Shown: positions 11,411 to 23,924 of the stretch, piece by piece | Position numbering within the stretch: the first letter of the stretch is position 1 | How the letters are laid out: each line of letters begins with the position of its first letter | From: Cherax quadricarinatus | Taxonomy: Eukaryota; Arthropoda; Malacostraca; Decapoda; Parastacidae | Reading direction: 5' to 3' | DNA: 64,000 nt | NCBI RefSeq assembly: GCF_038502225.1 | Contig: NW_027195542.1 | Location: 88,501 to 152,500 of the forward strand | Notes under the pieces: model-generated | Told to the model about the DNA's origin: nothing | The model's input: the letters and a program-made list of their open reading frames with translations, nothing else | Databases searched by the model: none | Program-made: the position numbers and the translations under genes

Positions 11411-12125
11411 CCCTCTGAATAGCATCTTTTGGGTACCAGGTGTATTAGCACACAACGGTTACTCATATTGACCTAATCACCTTATTCCCCTTTCAGTCCT
11501 TTTGCCCAGCATCCCTATTGCCCTTTCATCCCTATTGCCTTTTTGTTCCTGTTATACTATCCATATTCTTCTTGTTCAGTCAATTTCTTGCTTACCTCAG
11601 TCCTTACCCATGCTATCCACTTTCTGCCGAAGCCCAGTTCATTCACCCAACCCCTACATTTATTCACCCAACTCCTACATTCATTCACTCAACATACATA
11701 ATCACCCAACCTTTCTAAAGTCACCCACCATCCATTCCCATTCAACCAGCCCCCTCCACGTACCCTCTGGCACCTCTCATCCACGCCATTACCCCATTCC
11801 TCCTCATGAATGTCCCCATGATCTCATCCCACACGCACTACCATTGCTTACCACTCTAGCCCCCATCACCGTCCACTAGGCTGTCAAATGATGAAGTCGA
11901 TACTCCTACCCGCAGATGCTTGCAGTTACCCCTTACTTAGCTGAACCAAACATCGTTTTCAATCACTGTGAGTCTCTGTGGCTATTGTTTGTAAACGTCA
12001 TTATTACAGTTACTGCTGTGATATTTACGGCCGAGATGATGATAGTAATTATGATGCTGATAATTAGGGTATATGATGAACCTTCGTGAAATAAATAGAG
12101 AAACTAAAATAGAGAAATAGAGAAA
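11411..12125. other. No gene seen; C-rich then mixed sequence
   Basis: 11460-11880 is C-rich with short irregular repeats around ATTCACCCAAC. 11880-12125 is mixed sequence ending in AATAGAGAAACTAAAA repeats directly before the LINE. No coding signal is recognised. Confidence 0.5.
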
Positions 12126-13779
12126 CTAAAACCTAACAAATCCCCAGGTCCTGATGAACTGTTTGCAAGGGTGTTAAAGGAATGTAAAGAGGAACTTAGC
12201 ATACCTTTGGCTAATCTTTTTAACATATCACTACAAACTGGCATAGTGCCTGATAAGTGGAAAATGGCAAATGTAATACCTATTTACAAGGCAGGTGACA
12301 GGTCCTTGGCTTCCAACTATAGACCAATAAGCCTTACCCCCAGAGTGGGAAAATTTATGGAATCAATAATTGCCGAAGCAATTCGTAGCCATCTTGATAA
12401 GCACAGATTGATTAATGAATCTCAACACTGTTTTACAAAGGGGTGTTCTTGTCTTACGAATTTACTAACTTTTTCACTAAGGTGTTTGAGGAGGTAGATC
12501 ATGGTAATGAATATGATATTGTGTATATGGACTTCAGTAAGGCTTTCGATAGAGTTCCACATCAGAGACTATTGAGGAAACTTAAGGCACATGGAATAGG
12601 AGGAGAAATTTTTTCCTGGGTAGAGGCATGGCTGACAAATAGGCAGCAGAGAGTTTGCATAAATGGGGAGAAATCAGAATGGGGGCACGTCACAAGCGGT
12701 GTTCCTCAGGGGCCAGTGTTGGGCCCGTTATTGTTCACAATTTACATAAACGACATAGATGAGGGAATAAATAGTGACATAAGCAAATTTGCTGATGACA
12801 CCAAAATAGGCCATATCCAATACATTCTAATGAGGACACTAGAGCACTCCAGGATGATTTGAATAGACTGATGCAATGGTCGGAGAAGTGGCAGATGCAG
12901 TTTAATATTGACAAATGCAAAGTTCTAAATGTTGGACAGGAAAATAACCATGCCACATATAAACTAAATAATGTAGATCTTAATACTACTGATTGCGAAA
13001 AGGATTTAGGAGTTCTGGTTAGCAGTAATCTAACACCAAGACAACAGTGCATTAGTGTTCGCAATAAAGCTAACAGAATTATTGGCTTCATATCTAGAAG
13101 TATATATAATAGAAGTCCTCAGGTTGTTCTTCAAGTCTATATATCCTTGGTTAGGCCTCATTTACACTATGCTGCTCAGTTCTGGTCACCGTATTACAGA
13201 ATGGATATAAATGCTCTGGAAAACGTACAGAGGAGGATGACAAAGATGATCCAATGTATCAGAAATCTTCCCTATGAGGATAGACTGAGGGCCCTGAATC
13301 ACTCTATTGAAAGGCGTAGAATTAGGGGGGATATGATCAAGGTGTATAAATGGAAAACAGGAATAAATAAAGTGGATGTAAATAGTGTGCTGAAAATTTC
13401 CAGCCAAGACAGGACTTGCAGCAATGGTTTCAAGTTGGAAAAATTCAGATTCAGGAAGGATGTAGGAAAGCACTGGTTTGGTAATAGAGTTGTGGGTGAG
13501 TGGAACAAACTCCCGAGTACAGTTATTGAGGCTAAAACGTTGTGCAGTTTTAAAAATAGGTTGGATAAATACACGAGTGGGTGTGAGTTAAACCTGACTA
13601 GCTTGTGCTGCTGGGTCTGGTGCTGTGCCCCTTCCTTGAGTGGAGGTGACCAGACTGGGTGAGTCATTGGGCTAATCCAGGGGAGTGGGTCATTGGCCTA
13701 ATCTGAGGGAGGAAAATATAGACCTGCTCTGCATGGGTCAGTAGGCCTGTTGCAGTGTTCCTTCTTCTTATGTTCTTAT
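12126..13779 (+). pseudogene. CR1-like LINE ORF2 fragment, 5'-truncated and frameshifted
   Basis: Encodes the RT and C-terminal part of a CR1-like ORF2 in three frames: 12171-12497, 12443-12862 and 12859-13662. Recognisable blocks are KPNKSPGPDEL, NYRPISLT, DFSKAFDRVPH, SGVPQGPVLGPLLF and KFADDTK (catalytic Asp pair). Compared with the copy at 52927-54445, a T-run near 12470 has lost one base and about 2 bp are gained near 12820. Glycine in the QHGF block has become Cys and Arg in GRSCL has become Cys. The 3' UTR ends in TTCTTATG-type repeats at about 13779. A dead copy, apparently older than the one at 42-54 kb. Confidence 0.9.
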
Positions 13780-13844
13780 TTCGTTTTGGAGACCTTTATT
13801 ACGGCTAGAAATGAGGGGAAATGTATTACATGTATATTGTAATG

Positions 13845-13950
13845 TGCTCCTTTATTGACAACGTTTCACCCACTGCGGTATTTCTGAAGTCACAAATAGT
13901 TTGGGACTTGATAAAGCCCACTGTATGGACGAAACGTTGTCAATAAAGAT
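13845..13950. other. Inverted pair of GAAACGTTGTC motifs (hammerhead-like remnant)
   Basis: TTTATTGACAACGTTTC at about 13852-13868 is the complement of GAAACGTTGTCAATAAA at 13931-13947. The plus copy reads TTGATAAAG, a short imperfect stem, GAAAC (13931-13935), loop GTT, then GTC (13939-13941). That matches the minimal stem III plus cleavage triplet of Penelope-type hammerheads. The CTGATGA box is degraded in both copies. Confidence 0.55.
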
Positions 13951-13985
13951 TAGGTTTGTCAGGAAACTGGACAAGTGTTGCCTGT

Positions 13986-14281
13986 CGCGGATCTTAGTCA
14001 TATGATAACTCGCAGCTGGAGCTTTTGGTCATCTGACCGAGGCCTTCCGCTGGCTTACTGGGCCACCCCTTTAAAAATTATCATTATATTGCATGGTCTC
14101 TTTCCGTGTTTCTTGATCTTATCACGTTTCGTGTTTATCAGTTCGCAGTTGCCACATTGCTTCTTTTCAACATTTACGGAGGTAATTTCAGCATTATTTG
14201 TGAAGACAGATAGCAAATTCAAAGCTATTTTTTCTGTTTTTGTTTGTATGTCTTGTGAGTTAGGCAAAAATAAGTGTTAGT
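13986..14281. other. No gene seen
   Basis: Unique-looking sequence before the 26-bp array. A 101-codon open frame here has no recognisable motif and is not called. Confidence 0.5.
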
Positions 14282-17200
14282 ACAATGGCTGGAATAATTC
14301 ACACAATACCATGGCTGGAATAATTCACACAATACCATGGCTGGAATAATTCACACAATACCATGGCTGGAATAATTCACACAATACCATGGCTGGAATA
14401 ATTCACACAATACCATGGCTGGAATAATTCACACAATACCATGACTGGAATAATTCACACAATACCATGGCTGGAATAATTCACACAATACCATGGCTGG
14501 AATAATTCACACAATACCATGGCTGGAATAATTCACACAATACCATGGCTGGAATAATTCACACAATACCATGGCTGGAATAATTCACACAATACCACGA
14601 CTGGAATAATTCACACAATACCATGACTGGAATAATTCACACAATACCATGACTGGAATAATTCACACAATACCATGACTGGAATAATTCACACAATACC
14701 ATGACTGGAATAATTCACACAATACCATGACTGGAATAATTCACACAATACCATGGCTGGAATAATTCACACAATACCATGGCTGGAATAATTCACACAA
14801 TACCATGGCTGGAATAATTCACACAATACCATGGCTGGAATAATTCACACAATACCATGGCTGGAATAATTCACACAATACCATGACTGGAATAATTCAC
14901 ACAATACCATGACTGGAATAATTCACACAATACCATGGCTGGAATAATTCACACAATACCATGACTGGAATAATTCACACAATACCATGACTGGAATAAT
15001 TCACACAATACCATGGCTGGAATAATTCACACAATACCATGACTGGAATAATTCACACAATACCATGGCTGGAATAATTCACACAATACCATGACTGGAA
15101 TAATTCACACAATACCATGGCTGGAATAATTCACACAATACCATGGCTGGAATAATTTACACAATACCATGGCTGGAATAATTTACACAATACCATGACT
15201 GGAATAATTCACACAATACCATGACTGGAATAATTCACACAATACCATGGCTGGAATAATTCACACAATACCATGGCTGGAATAATTCACACAATACCAT
15301 GGCTGGAATAATTCACACAATACCATGGCTGGAATAATTCACACAATACCACGACTGGAATAATTCACACAATACCATGACTGGAATAATTCACACAATA
15401 CCATGACTGGAATAATTCACACAATACCATGACTGGAATAATTCACACAATACCATGACTGGAATAATTCACACAATACCATGACTGGAATAATTCACAC
15501 AATACCATGGCTGGAATAATTCACACAATACCATGGCTGGAATAATTCACACAATACCATGGCTGGAATAATTCACACAATACCATGGCTGGAATAATTC
15601 ACACAATACCATGGCTGGAATAATTCACACAATACCATGACTGGAATAATTCACACAATACCATGACTGGAATAATTCACACAATACCATGGCTGGAATA
15701 ATTCACACAATACCATGACTGGAATAATTCACACAATACCATGACTGGAATAATTCACACAATACCATGGCTGGAATAATTCACACAATACCATGACTGG
15801 AATAATTCACACAATACCATGGCTGGAATAATTCACACAATACCATGACTGGAATAATTCACACAATACCATGGCTGGAATAATTCACACAATACCATGG
15901 CTGGAATAATTCACACAATACCATGGCTGGAATAATTCACACAATACCATGACTGGAATAATTCACACAATACCATGACTGGAATAATTCACACAATACC
16001 ATGGCTGGAATAATTCACACAATACCATGACTGGAATAATTCACACAATACCATGACTGGAATAATTCACACAATACCATGGCTGGAATAATTCACACAA
16101 TACCATGACTGGAATAATTCACACAATACCATGACTGGAATAATTCACACAATACCATGACTGGAATAATTCACACAATACCATGACTGGAATAATTCAC
16201 ACAATACCATGACTGGAATAATTCACACAATACCATGACTGGAATAATTCACACAATACCATGACTGGAATAATTCACACAATACCATGACTGGAATAAT
16301 TCACACAATACCATGACTGGAATAATTCACACAATACCATGGCTGGAATAATTCACACAATACCATGACTGGAATAATTCACACAATACCATGGCTGGAA
16401 CAATTCACACAATACCATGACTGGAATAATTCACACAATACCATGACTGGAATAATTCACACAATACCATGGCTGGAATAATTCACACAATACCATGGCT
16501 GGAATAATTCACACAATACCATGGCTGGAATAATTCACACAATACCATGACTGGAATAATTCACACAATACCATGACTGGAATAATTCACACAATACCAT
16601 AGCTGGAATAATTCACACAATACCATGACTGGAATAATTCACACAATACCATGACTGGAATAATTCACACAATACCATGGCTGGAATAATTCACACAATA
16701 CCATGACTGGAATAATTCACACAATACCATGACTGGAATAATTCACACAATACCATGGCTGGAATAATTCACACAATACCATTACTGGAATAATTCACAC
16801 AATACCATGGCTGGAATAATTCACACAATACCATGGCTGGAATAATTCACACAATACCATGACTGGAATAATTCACACAATACCATGACTGGAATAATTC
16901 ACACAATACCATGGCTGGAATAATTCACACAATACCATGGCTGGAATAATTCACACAATACCATGACTGGAATAATTCACACAATACCATGGCTGGAATA
17001 ATTCACACAATACCATGACTGGAATAATTCACACAATACCATGACTGGAATAATTCACACAATACCATGACTGGAATAATTCACACAATACCATGACTGG
17101 AAAAATTCACACAATACCATGACTGGAATAATTCACACAATACCATGACTGGAATAATTCACACAATACTATGGCTGGAATAATTCACACAATACCATGG

Positions 17201-20200
17201 CTGGAATAATTCACACAATACCATGGCTGGAATAATTCACACAATACCATGGCTGGAATAATTCACACAATACCATGGCTGGAATAATTCACACAATACC
17301 ATGACTGGAATAATTCACACAATACCATGGCTGGAAAAATTCACACAATACTATGACTGGAATAATTCACACAATACCATGACTGGAATAATTCACACAA
17401 TACCATGGCTGGAATAATTCACACAATACCATGACTGGAATAATTCACACAATACCATGTCTGGAATAATTCACACAATACCATGACTGGAATAATTCAC
17501 ACAATACGATGGCTGGAATAATTCACACAATACCATGGCTGGAATAATTCACACAATACTATGACTGGAATAATTCACACAATACCATGGCTGGAATAAT
17601 TCACACAATACCATGACTGGAATAATTCACACAATACCATGACTGGAATAATTCACACAATACCATGACTGGAATAATTCACACAATACCATGACTGGAA
17701 TAATTCACACAATACCATGACTGGAATAATTCACACATTACCATGACTGGAATAATTCACACAATACCATGGCTGGAATAATTCACACAATACCATGACT
17801 GGAATAATTCACACAATACCATGACTGGAATAATTCACGCAATACCATGGCTGGAATAATTCACACAATACCATGGCTGGAATAATTCACACAATACCAT
17901 GACTGGAATAATTCACACAATACCATGGCTGGAATAATTCACACAATACCATGACTGGAATAATTCACACAATACCATGACTGGAATAATTCACACAATA
18001 CCATGACTGGAATAATTCACACAATACCATGACTGGAATAATTCACACAATACCATGGCTGGAATAATTCACACAATACCATGGCTGGAATAATTCACAC
18101 AATACCATGGCTGGAATAATTCACACAATACCATGGCTGGAATAATTCACACAGTACCATGGCTGGAATATTTCACACAATACCATGGCTGGAATAATTC
18201 ACACAATACCATGGCTGGAATAATTCACACAATACCATGGCTGGAATAATTCACACAATACCATGACTGGAATAATTCACACAATACCATGGCTGGAATA
18301 ATTCACACAATACTATGACTGGAATAATTCACACAATACCATGACTGGAATAATTCACACAATACCATGACTGTAATAATTCACACAATACCATGGCTGG
18401 AATAATTCACACAATACCATGGCTGGAATAATTCACACAATACCATGACTGGAATAATTCACACAATACCATGGCTTTAATAATTCACACAATACCATGG
18501 CTGGAATAATTCACACAATACCATGGCTGGAATAATTCACACAATACCATGACTGGAATAATTCACACAATACCATGGCTGGAATAATTCACACAATACC
18601 ATTACTTGAATAATTCACACAATACCATGACTGGAATAATTTACACAATACCATGGCTGGAATAATTTACACAATACCATGGCTGGAATAATTTACACAA
18701 TACCATGACTGGAATAATTCACACAATACCATGACTGGAATAATTCACACAATACCATGACTGGAATAATTCACACAATACCATGACTGGAATAATTCAC
18801 ACAATACCATGGCTGGAATAATTCACACAATACCATGACTGGAATAATTCACACAATACCATGGCTGGAATAATTCACACAATACTATGACGGGAATAAT
18901 TCACACAACACCATGGCTGGAATAATTCACACAATACCATGACTGGAATAATTCACACAATACCATGACTGGAATAATTCACACAATACCATGACTGTAA
19001 TAATTCACACAATACCATGGCTGGAATAATTCACACAATACCATGGCTGGAATAATTCACACAATCCCATGACTGGAATAATTCACACAATACCATGGCT
19101 GGAATAATTCACACAATACCATGGCTGGAATAATTCACACAATACCATGGCTGGAATAATTCACACAATACCATGACTGGAATAATTCACACAATACCAT
19201 GGCTGGAATATTTCACACAATACCATGACTGGAATAATTCACACAATACCGTGACTGGAATAATTCACACAATACCATGGCTGGAATAATTTACACAATA
19301 CCATGGCTGGAATAATTTACACAATACCATGACTGGAATAATTCACACAATACCATGACTGGAATAATTCACACAATACCATGACTGGAATAATTCACAC
19401 AATACCATGACTGGGATAATTCACACAATACCATGGCTGGAATAATTCACACAATACCATGACTGGAATAATTCACACAATACCATGGCTGGAATAATTC
19501 ACACAATACTATGACGGGAATAATTCACACAATACCATGGCTGGAATAATTCACACAATACCATGACTGGAATAATTCACACAATACCATGACTGGAATA
19601 AATCACACAATACCATGGCTGGAATAATTCACACAATACCATGGCTGGAATAATTCACACAATACCATGGCTGGAATAATTCACACAATACTATGACTGG
19701 AATAATTCACACAATACCATGGCTGGAATAATTCACACAATACCATGACTGGAATAATTCACACAATACCATGGCTGGAATAATTCACACAATACTATGA
19801 CTGGAATAATTCACACAATACCATGGCTGGAATAATTCACACAATACTATGACTGGAATAATTCACACAATACCATGACTGGAATAATTCACACAATACC
19901 ATGGCTGGAGTAATTCACACAATACCATGACTGGAATAATTCACACAATACCATGGCTGGAATAATTCACACAATACCATGACTGGAATAATTCACACAA
20001 TACCATAGCTGGAATAATTCACACAATACCATAGCTGGAATAATTCACACAATACCATGGCTGGAATAATTCACACAATACCATAGCTGGAATAATTCAC
20101 ACAATACCATAGCTGGAATGATTCATACAATACCATGACTGGAATAATTCACACAATACCATAGCTGGAATAATTCACACAATACCGTAGATGGAATAAT

Positions 20201-20881
20201 TCACACAATACCGTAGCTGGAATAATTCACACAATACCATAGCTGGAATAATTCACACAATACCATGACTGGAATAATTCACACAATACCATGGCTGGAA
20301 TAATTCACACAATACCATGGCTGGAATAATTCACACAATACCATGGCTGGAATAATTCACACAATACCATAGCTGGAATAATTCACACAATACCATAGCT
20401 GGAATAATTCATACAATACCATAGCTGGAATAATTCACACAATACCATAGCTGGAATAATTCACACAATACCATAGCTGGAATAATTCACACAATACCAT
20501 AGCTGGAATAATTCACACAATACCATGGTTGGAATAATTCACACAATACCATAGCTGGAATGATTCACACAATACCATAGCTGGAATAATTCACACAATA
20601 CCATAGCTGAAATAATTCACACAATACCATAGCTGGAATAATTCACACAATACCATAGCTGGAATAATTCACACAATACCATGGCTGGAATAATTCACAC
20701 AATACCATAGCTGGAATAATTCACACAATACCATAGCTGGAATGATTCACACAATACCATAGCTGGAATAATTCACACAATACCATAGCTGGAATAATTC
20801 ACACAATACCATAGCTGGAATAATTCACACAATACCATGGCTGGAATAATTCATACAATACCATAGCTGGAATAATTCATA
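14282..20881. repeat. 26-bp satellite with higher-order repeats
   Basis: About 254 copies of a 26-bp unit built on GGAATAATTCACACAATACC followed by ATGGCT, ATGACT or ATAGCT. ATGGCT and ATGACT units are mixed up to about 19980; ATAGCT units dominate after that. Monomer order repeats exactly at 754 bp (29 units; ACCACGACTGG at 14594 and 15348) and at 624 bp (24 units; ATGACGGG at 18887 and 19511). No coding sequence. Confidence 0.97.
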
Positions 20882-21169
20882 CTGTGTTCTTGTATCTATA
20901 CACTCTGAAGACGTGACTGCACCAACACCTTTCCATTGTCTCTCTCTTCTTAATCCCTTTTTCTCTTTTTAATCCCTTTCCCCCTCCCCCTTCGCTCTTC
21001 GTCTTTCCCCCTCTTCTTAATTCCTTACTCTTTTCTTAATCCCTTCCTTTCCCTACTTATTGCACTTTTTAATGTCCTCTCATTGATTTATCCTTTGCCT
21101 CTTTTAATCCCCTAAAATTTTGATCCTTCGTGACCACCTTACCCATAGTAATTATCCTGCCTTGCATTC
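20882..21169. other. No gene seen; pyrimidine-rich
   Basis: T- and C-rich plus strand with CTTTTTAATCCC-like irregular repeats. No reading frame or RNA recognised. Confidence 0.5.
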
Positions 21170-21415
21170 TTGCCCAGTATCCGTAACACAAGTCAACACT
21201 GGTAACACAGGCCACAGTACTGTGTGACACTGGTCAGTGACAGTCCTCGTGACAATAGGCATCATGAACCGCAGGTCACAGTACTGGTAAGACAGGTTAC
21301 AGTGCTGGTGAGTGACAGTCCTCGTGACAACAGGCACCATGATCCGCAGGTCACAGTACTGGTAACACAGGTTACAGTGCTGGTGAGTGACAGTCCTCGT
21401 GACACAACACTAGGC
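21170..21415. repeat. 75-bp tandem repeat, about three units
   Basis: GTGACAGTCCTCGTGACA recurs at 21237, 21312 and 21387, spaced 75 bp. The units contain CAGGTCACAGTACTGGTAA. This 75-bp sequence is unrelated to the 75-bp satellite at 34.7-61.7 kb. The interval 21416-21482 shows nothing. Confidence 0.9.
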
Positions 21416-21482
21416 GTCACGGACCACTATAGTTAGCATCAGCGTTGATATACACTCGCATTAAGACTGGCACACTTTAATT

Positions 21483-22009
21483 ACCTTGAGATGTAATTGT
21501 AGGTCTGTACCAAGATACCCTTGTGTTGCAGTGTCTGACAGATTGAACATTAAAATGGTATAAAATACCGACAGGTTGTTAGGTAAGACACATATGCAAC
21601 AGTTAGGTATCTTTATTTCGAAACGTTTCGCCTACACAGTAGGCTTCTTCAGTCGAGTACAGAAAAGTTGATAGAAGCAGAAGATACTTGAAGACGATAT
21701 AATCAGTCCATCACCCTTAAAGTTTTGAGGTGGTCAGTCCCTCAGTCTGGAGAAGAGCATTGTTCCGAGAAGAGCATTGTTACTGTTTCAGACTTCGGAA
21801 CAATGCTCTTCTCCAGACTGAGGGACTGACCACCTCAAAACTTTAAGGGTGATGGACTGATTATATCGTCTTCAAGTATCTTCTGCTTCTATCAACTTTT
21901 GTGTACTCGACTGAAGAAGCCTACTGTGTAGGCGAAACGTTTCGAAATAAAGATACCTAACTGTTGCATATGTGTCTTACTTAACAACACACACCTTGAG
22001 ATGTAATTG
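21483..22009. mobile_element. Inverted-repeat element with 17-bp target duplication and two hammerhead-like cores
   Basis: A perfect 17-bp direct repeat ACCTTGAGATGTAATTG (21483-21499 and 21993-22009) flanks 21500-21992. Most of the interior is a large inverted repeat: arms of roughly 190-200 bp (about 21573-21775 and 21795-21990) around a short spacer. Each arm carries CTGAAGA, stem GCCTAC/GTAGGC, GAAAC, then AATAAAG: minus strand 21652 down to 21625, plus strand 21911-21938. No ORF. The direct repeat supports insertion by a mobile mechanism. Penelope-like affiliation is inferred from the motif only. Confidence 0.75.
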
Positions 22010-22069
22010 GATAATGGCTCTGTAGCATTAATTTTTATGGTTCCAGTCGTGTAAGTAATTGAATGTGGT

Positions 22070-22117
<48 letters not shown>

Positions 22118-22780
22118 TACCAATAGTGAAAGGCACATGTCTAGAGACACTTTTTTATGCGCGCGCGTGTGAAAGAGATATAAATACAGGTAGACAATTG
22201 ATTTTTTGAGTTTCCGAGGAAGATAACTTTACCATAGGTCTTTGTTTCTATGTTTCCTACTCCTCAGTCGTGTGTATTTGCACTCCCCTGTGTTTGGGGA
22301 TCTGTAGGTGGCGTCACAGCTCCTGGCCCTGCCTCTTAACCTGCCCACTACTGGGTTAACTGCAGAATTCTTAAGCCCTGTCGTATTCATTGTCATAGAC
22401 GTGTTAAGATCTTTCCTCCACCACTTTTTTATCCGGGTCATTTCACTTCGTGACCAATCAAAGGCTGAAGAAAAACTTCTGAAATTTCGGTGACTGTTTT
22501 TAGCTTCCGAATATGCTCTCGTGTACCTGTTTTCCGCCTTCCGAACAGCCAATCGCTGTCCACTATATCATCTCTTTTGAGTTGTACAATATCGTGTCAG
22601 CCGTGGTCCTTATGGTTACTAATGCCATTAAGTTTATTTCCCTTGGTCTCTCGTCATCTCTCGTACTCCTCAGACCAAACAGTTAGGTGGGCCAGATTTG
22701 ACCCATCAGATTGTTTCTGTGACCTGCCATTGCATGGATCTATAGGGAAAAAATATTTCTTACCTTTATAGACCCTTACC
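22010..22780. other. No gene seen; contains a (CT)n run at about 22074-22114
   Basis: Mostly unique-looking sequence. The TC microsatellite lies near the start. A 107-codon minus-strand frame (22229-22552) is basic and has no family features I recognise. The segment 22255-22440 could be part of a dispersed repeat, but no second copy is in this window. Confidence 0.45.
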
Positions 22781-22782
22781 AG

Positions 22783-22906
22783 GAGTTTACCTGGAGAGAG
22801 TTCCGGGGGTCAACGCCCCCGCGGCCCGGTCTGTGACCAAGCCTCCTGGTGGATCAGAGCCTGATCAACCAGGCTGTTACTGCTGGCTGCACGCAAACCA
22901 ACGTAC
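22783..22906 (-). mobile_element. LINE 3' tail fragment
   Basis: Reverse complement of the 3' end of the LINE at 31858-32804: shared blocks include GGGGTCAACGCCCCCGCGGC, GGTGGATCAGAGCCTGATC and CTGGCTGCACGCAAACCAAC on the plus strand. It is severely 5'-truncated. Confidence 0.8.
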
Positions 22907-23132
22907 GTGTGTGTGTACAGCACACAAAAATTCTGCCCTTTGCAGTAGATGATGGAAAAAGCAAAGCTTCTTACAATGTCTGGTATAAACAGCAACTTCC
23001 AGGTGTTGTTTGGCAGAGTTTTTATGGTTTTATTGGTTTTATTTTGGTATCAAGTGATAGAATGAAAAAAAGATTAGTGAAATAGACATGATTTTGGTTG
23101 GTTTAAGATCAGAAGTAGTTTGAAACAGAGCT
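22907..23132. other. No gene seen
   Basis: Short unique-looking spacer with a GT run near 22908. No feature recognised. Confidence 0.5.
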
Positions 23133-23570
23133 AAAAGCATAAGAACATAAGAACATAAGAACATAAGAAAGGAGGAACACTGCAGGAGGCCTGTTGGCCC
23201 ATACTAGGCAGGTCCTTTACAATTCATCCCACTAACAAACATTTGACCAACCCAACTATCAATGCTACCCAAGAAACAAGCTCCGATGTGCAAGTCCCTC
23301 TCAAATCCAACCCCTCCCACTCATGTACTTATCCAACCTAAATTTGAAACTACCCAAAGTCCTAGCCTCAATAACCCAACTAGGTAGACTGTTCCACTCA
23401 TCAACTACCCTATTTCCAAACCAATACTTTCCTATGTCCTTTCTAAATCTAAACTTATCTAATTTAAATCCATTACTGCGGGTTCTCTCTTGGAGAGACA
23501 TCCTCAAGACCCTATCGAGAGAAAATCTTTGATTTGTGGCAGTTTTCGTGAGGATGGGCACAGACGTCTA
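23133..23570 (-). pseudogene. CR1-like LINE, 3'-terminal fragment on minus strand
   Basis: The minus-strand frame 23561-23301 ends with the C-terminal block of the CR1-like ORF2 (NGFKLDKFRFRKDIGKYWFG, VVDEWNSLP, FKFRLDKYMSG), similar to 54245-54440 but from a different subfamily. The 3' UTR continues to about 23133 and ends in TTCTTATG repeats, seen on plus as CATAAGAACATAAGAACAT. The RT core is missing, so this is a 5'-truncated dead copy. Confidence 0.88.
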
Positions 23571-23625
23571 CCTCCCAGTACTTATGAAGTCTGCTTCAAT
23601 TACTGGGATAAATAGCCAATCATTC

Positions 23626-23872
23626 TCGGTTAAAATTAGCCAAGAGATTGGGTTAAATTTAGCCAAGAGATTGGGTTAAACTTAGCCAAGAGATTGGGTT
23701 AAATTTAGCCAAGAGATTGGGTTAAATTTAGCCAAGAGATTGGGTTAAATTTAGCCAAGAGATTGGGTTAAATTTAGCCAAGAGATTGGGTTAAATTTAG
23801 CCAAGAGATTGGGTTAAATTTAGCCAAGAGATTGGGTTAAATTTAGCCAAGAGATTGGGTTCAACTTCAGTT
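23626..23872. repeat. 23-bp tandem repeat
   Basis: About 10-11 copies of a 23-bp unit containing TTAGCCAAGAGATTGGG and TTAAA, almost without variation. Confidence 0.95.
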
Positions 23873-23924
23873 TTTTGTGACGATGGATTCCACTGGAGGG
23901 AAAGTGTTACATAGGAGTGAGGAT

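Noticed and set aside
14282..20881. CRISPR-like regular repeats
   Set aside because: Pure tandem repeats with no unique spacers, in eukaryotic DNA.
21170..21415. Relation of this 75-bp repeat to the large 75-bp satellite
   Set aside because: Same length but no shared sequence beyond a few bases.
22229..22552. 107-codon minus-strand frame
   Set aside because: No motif, probably within an old dispersed repeat; chance frame.
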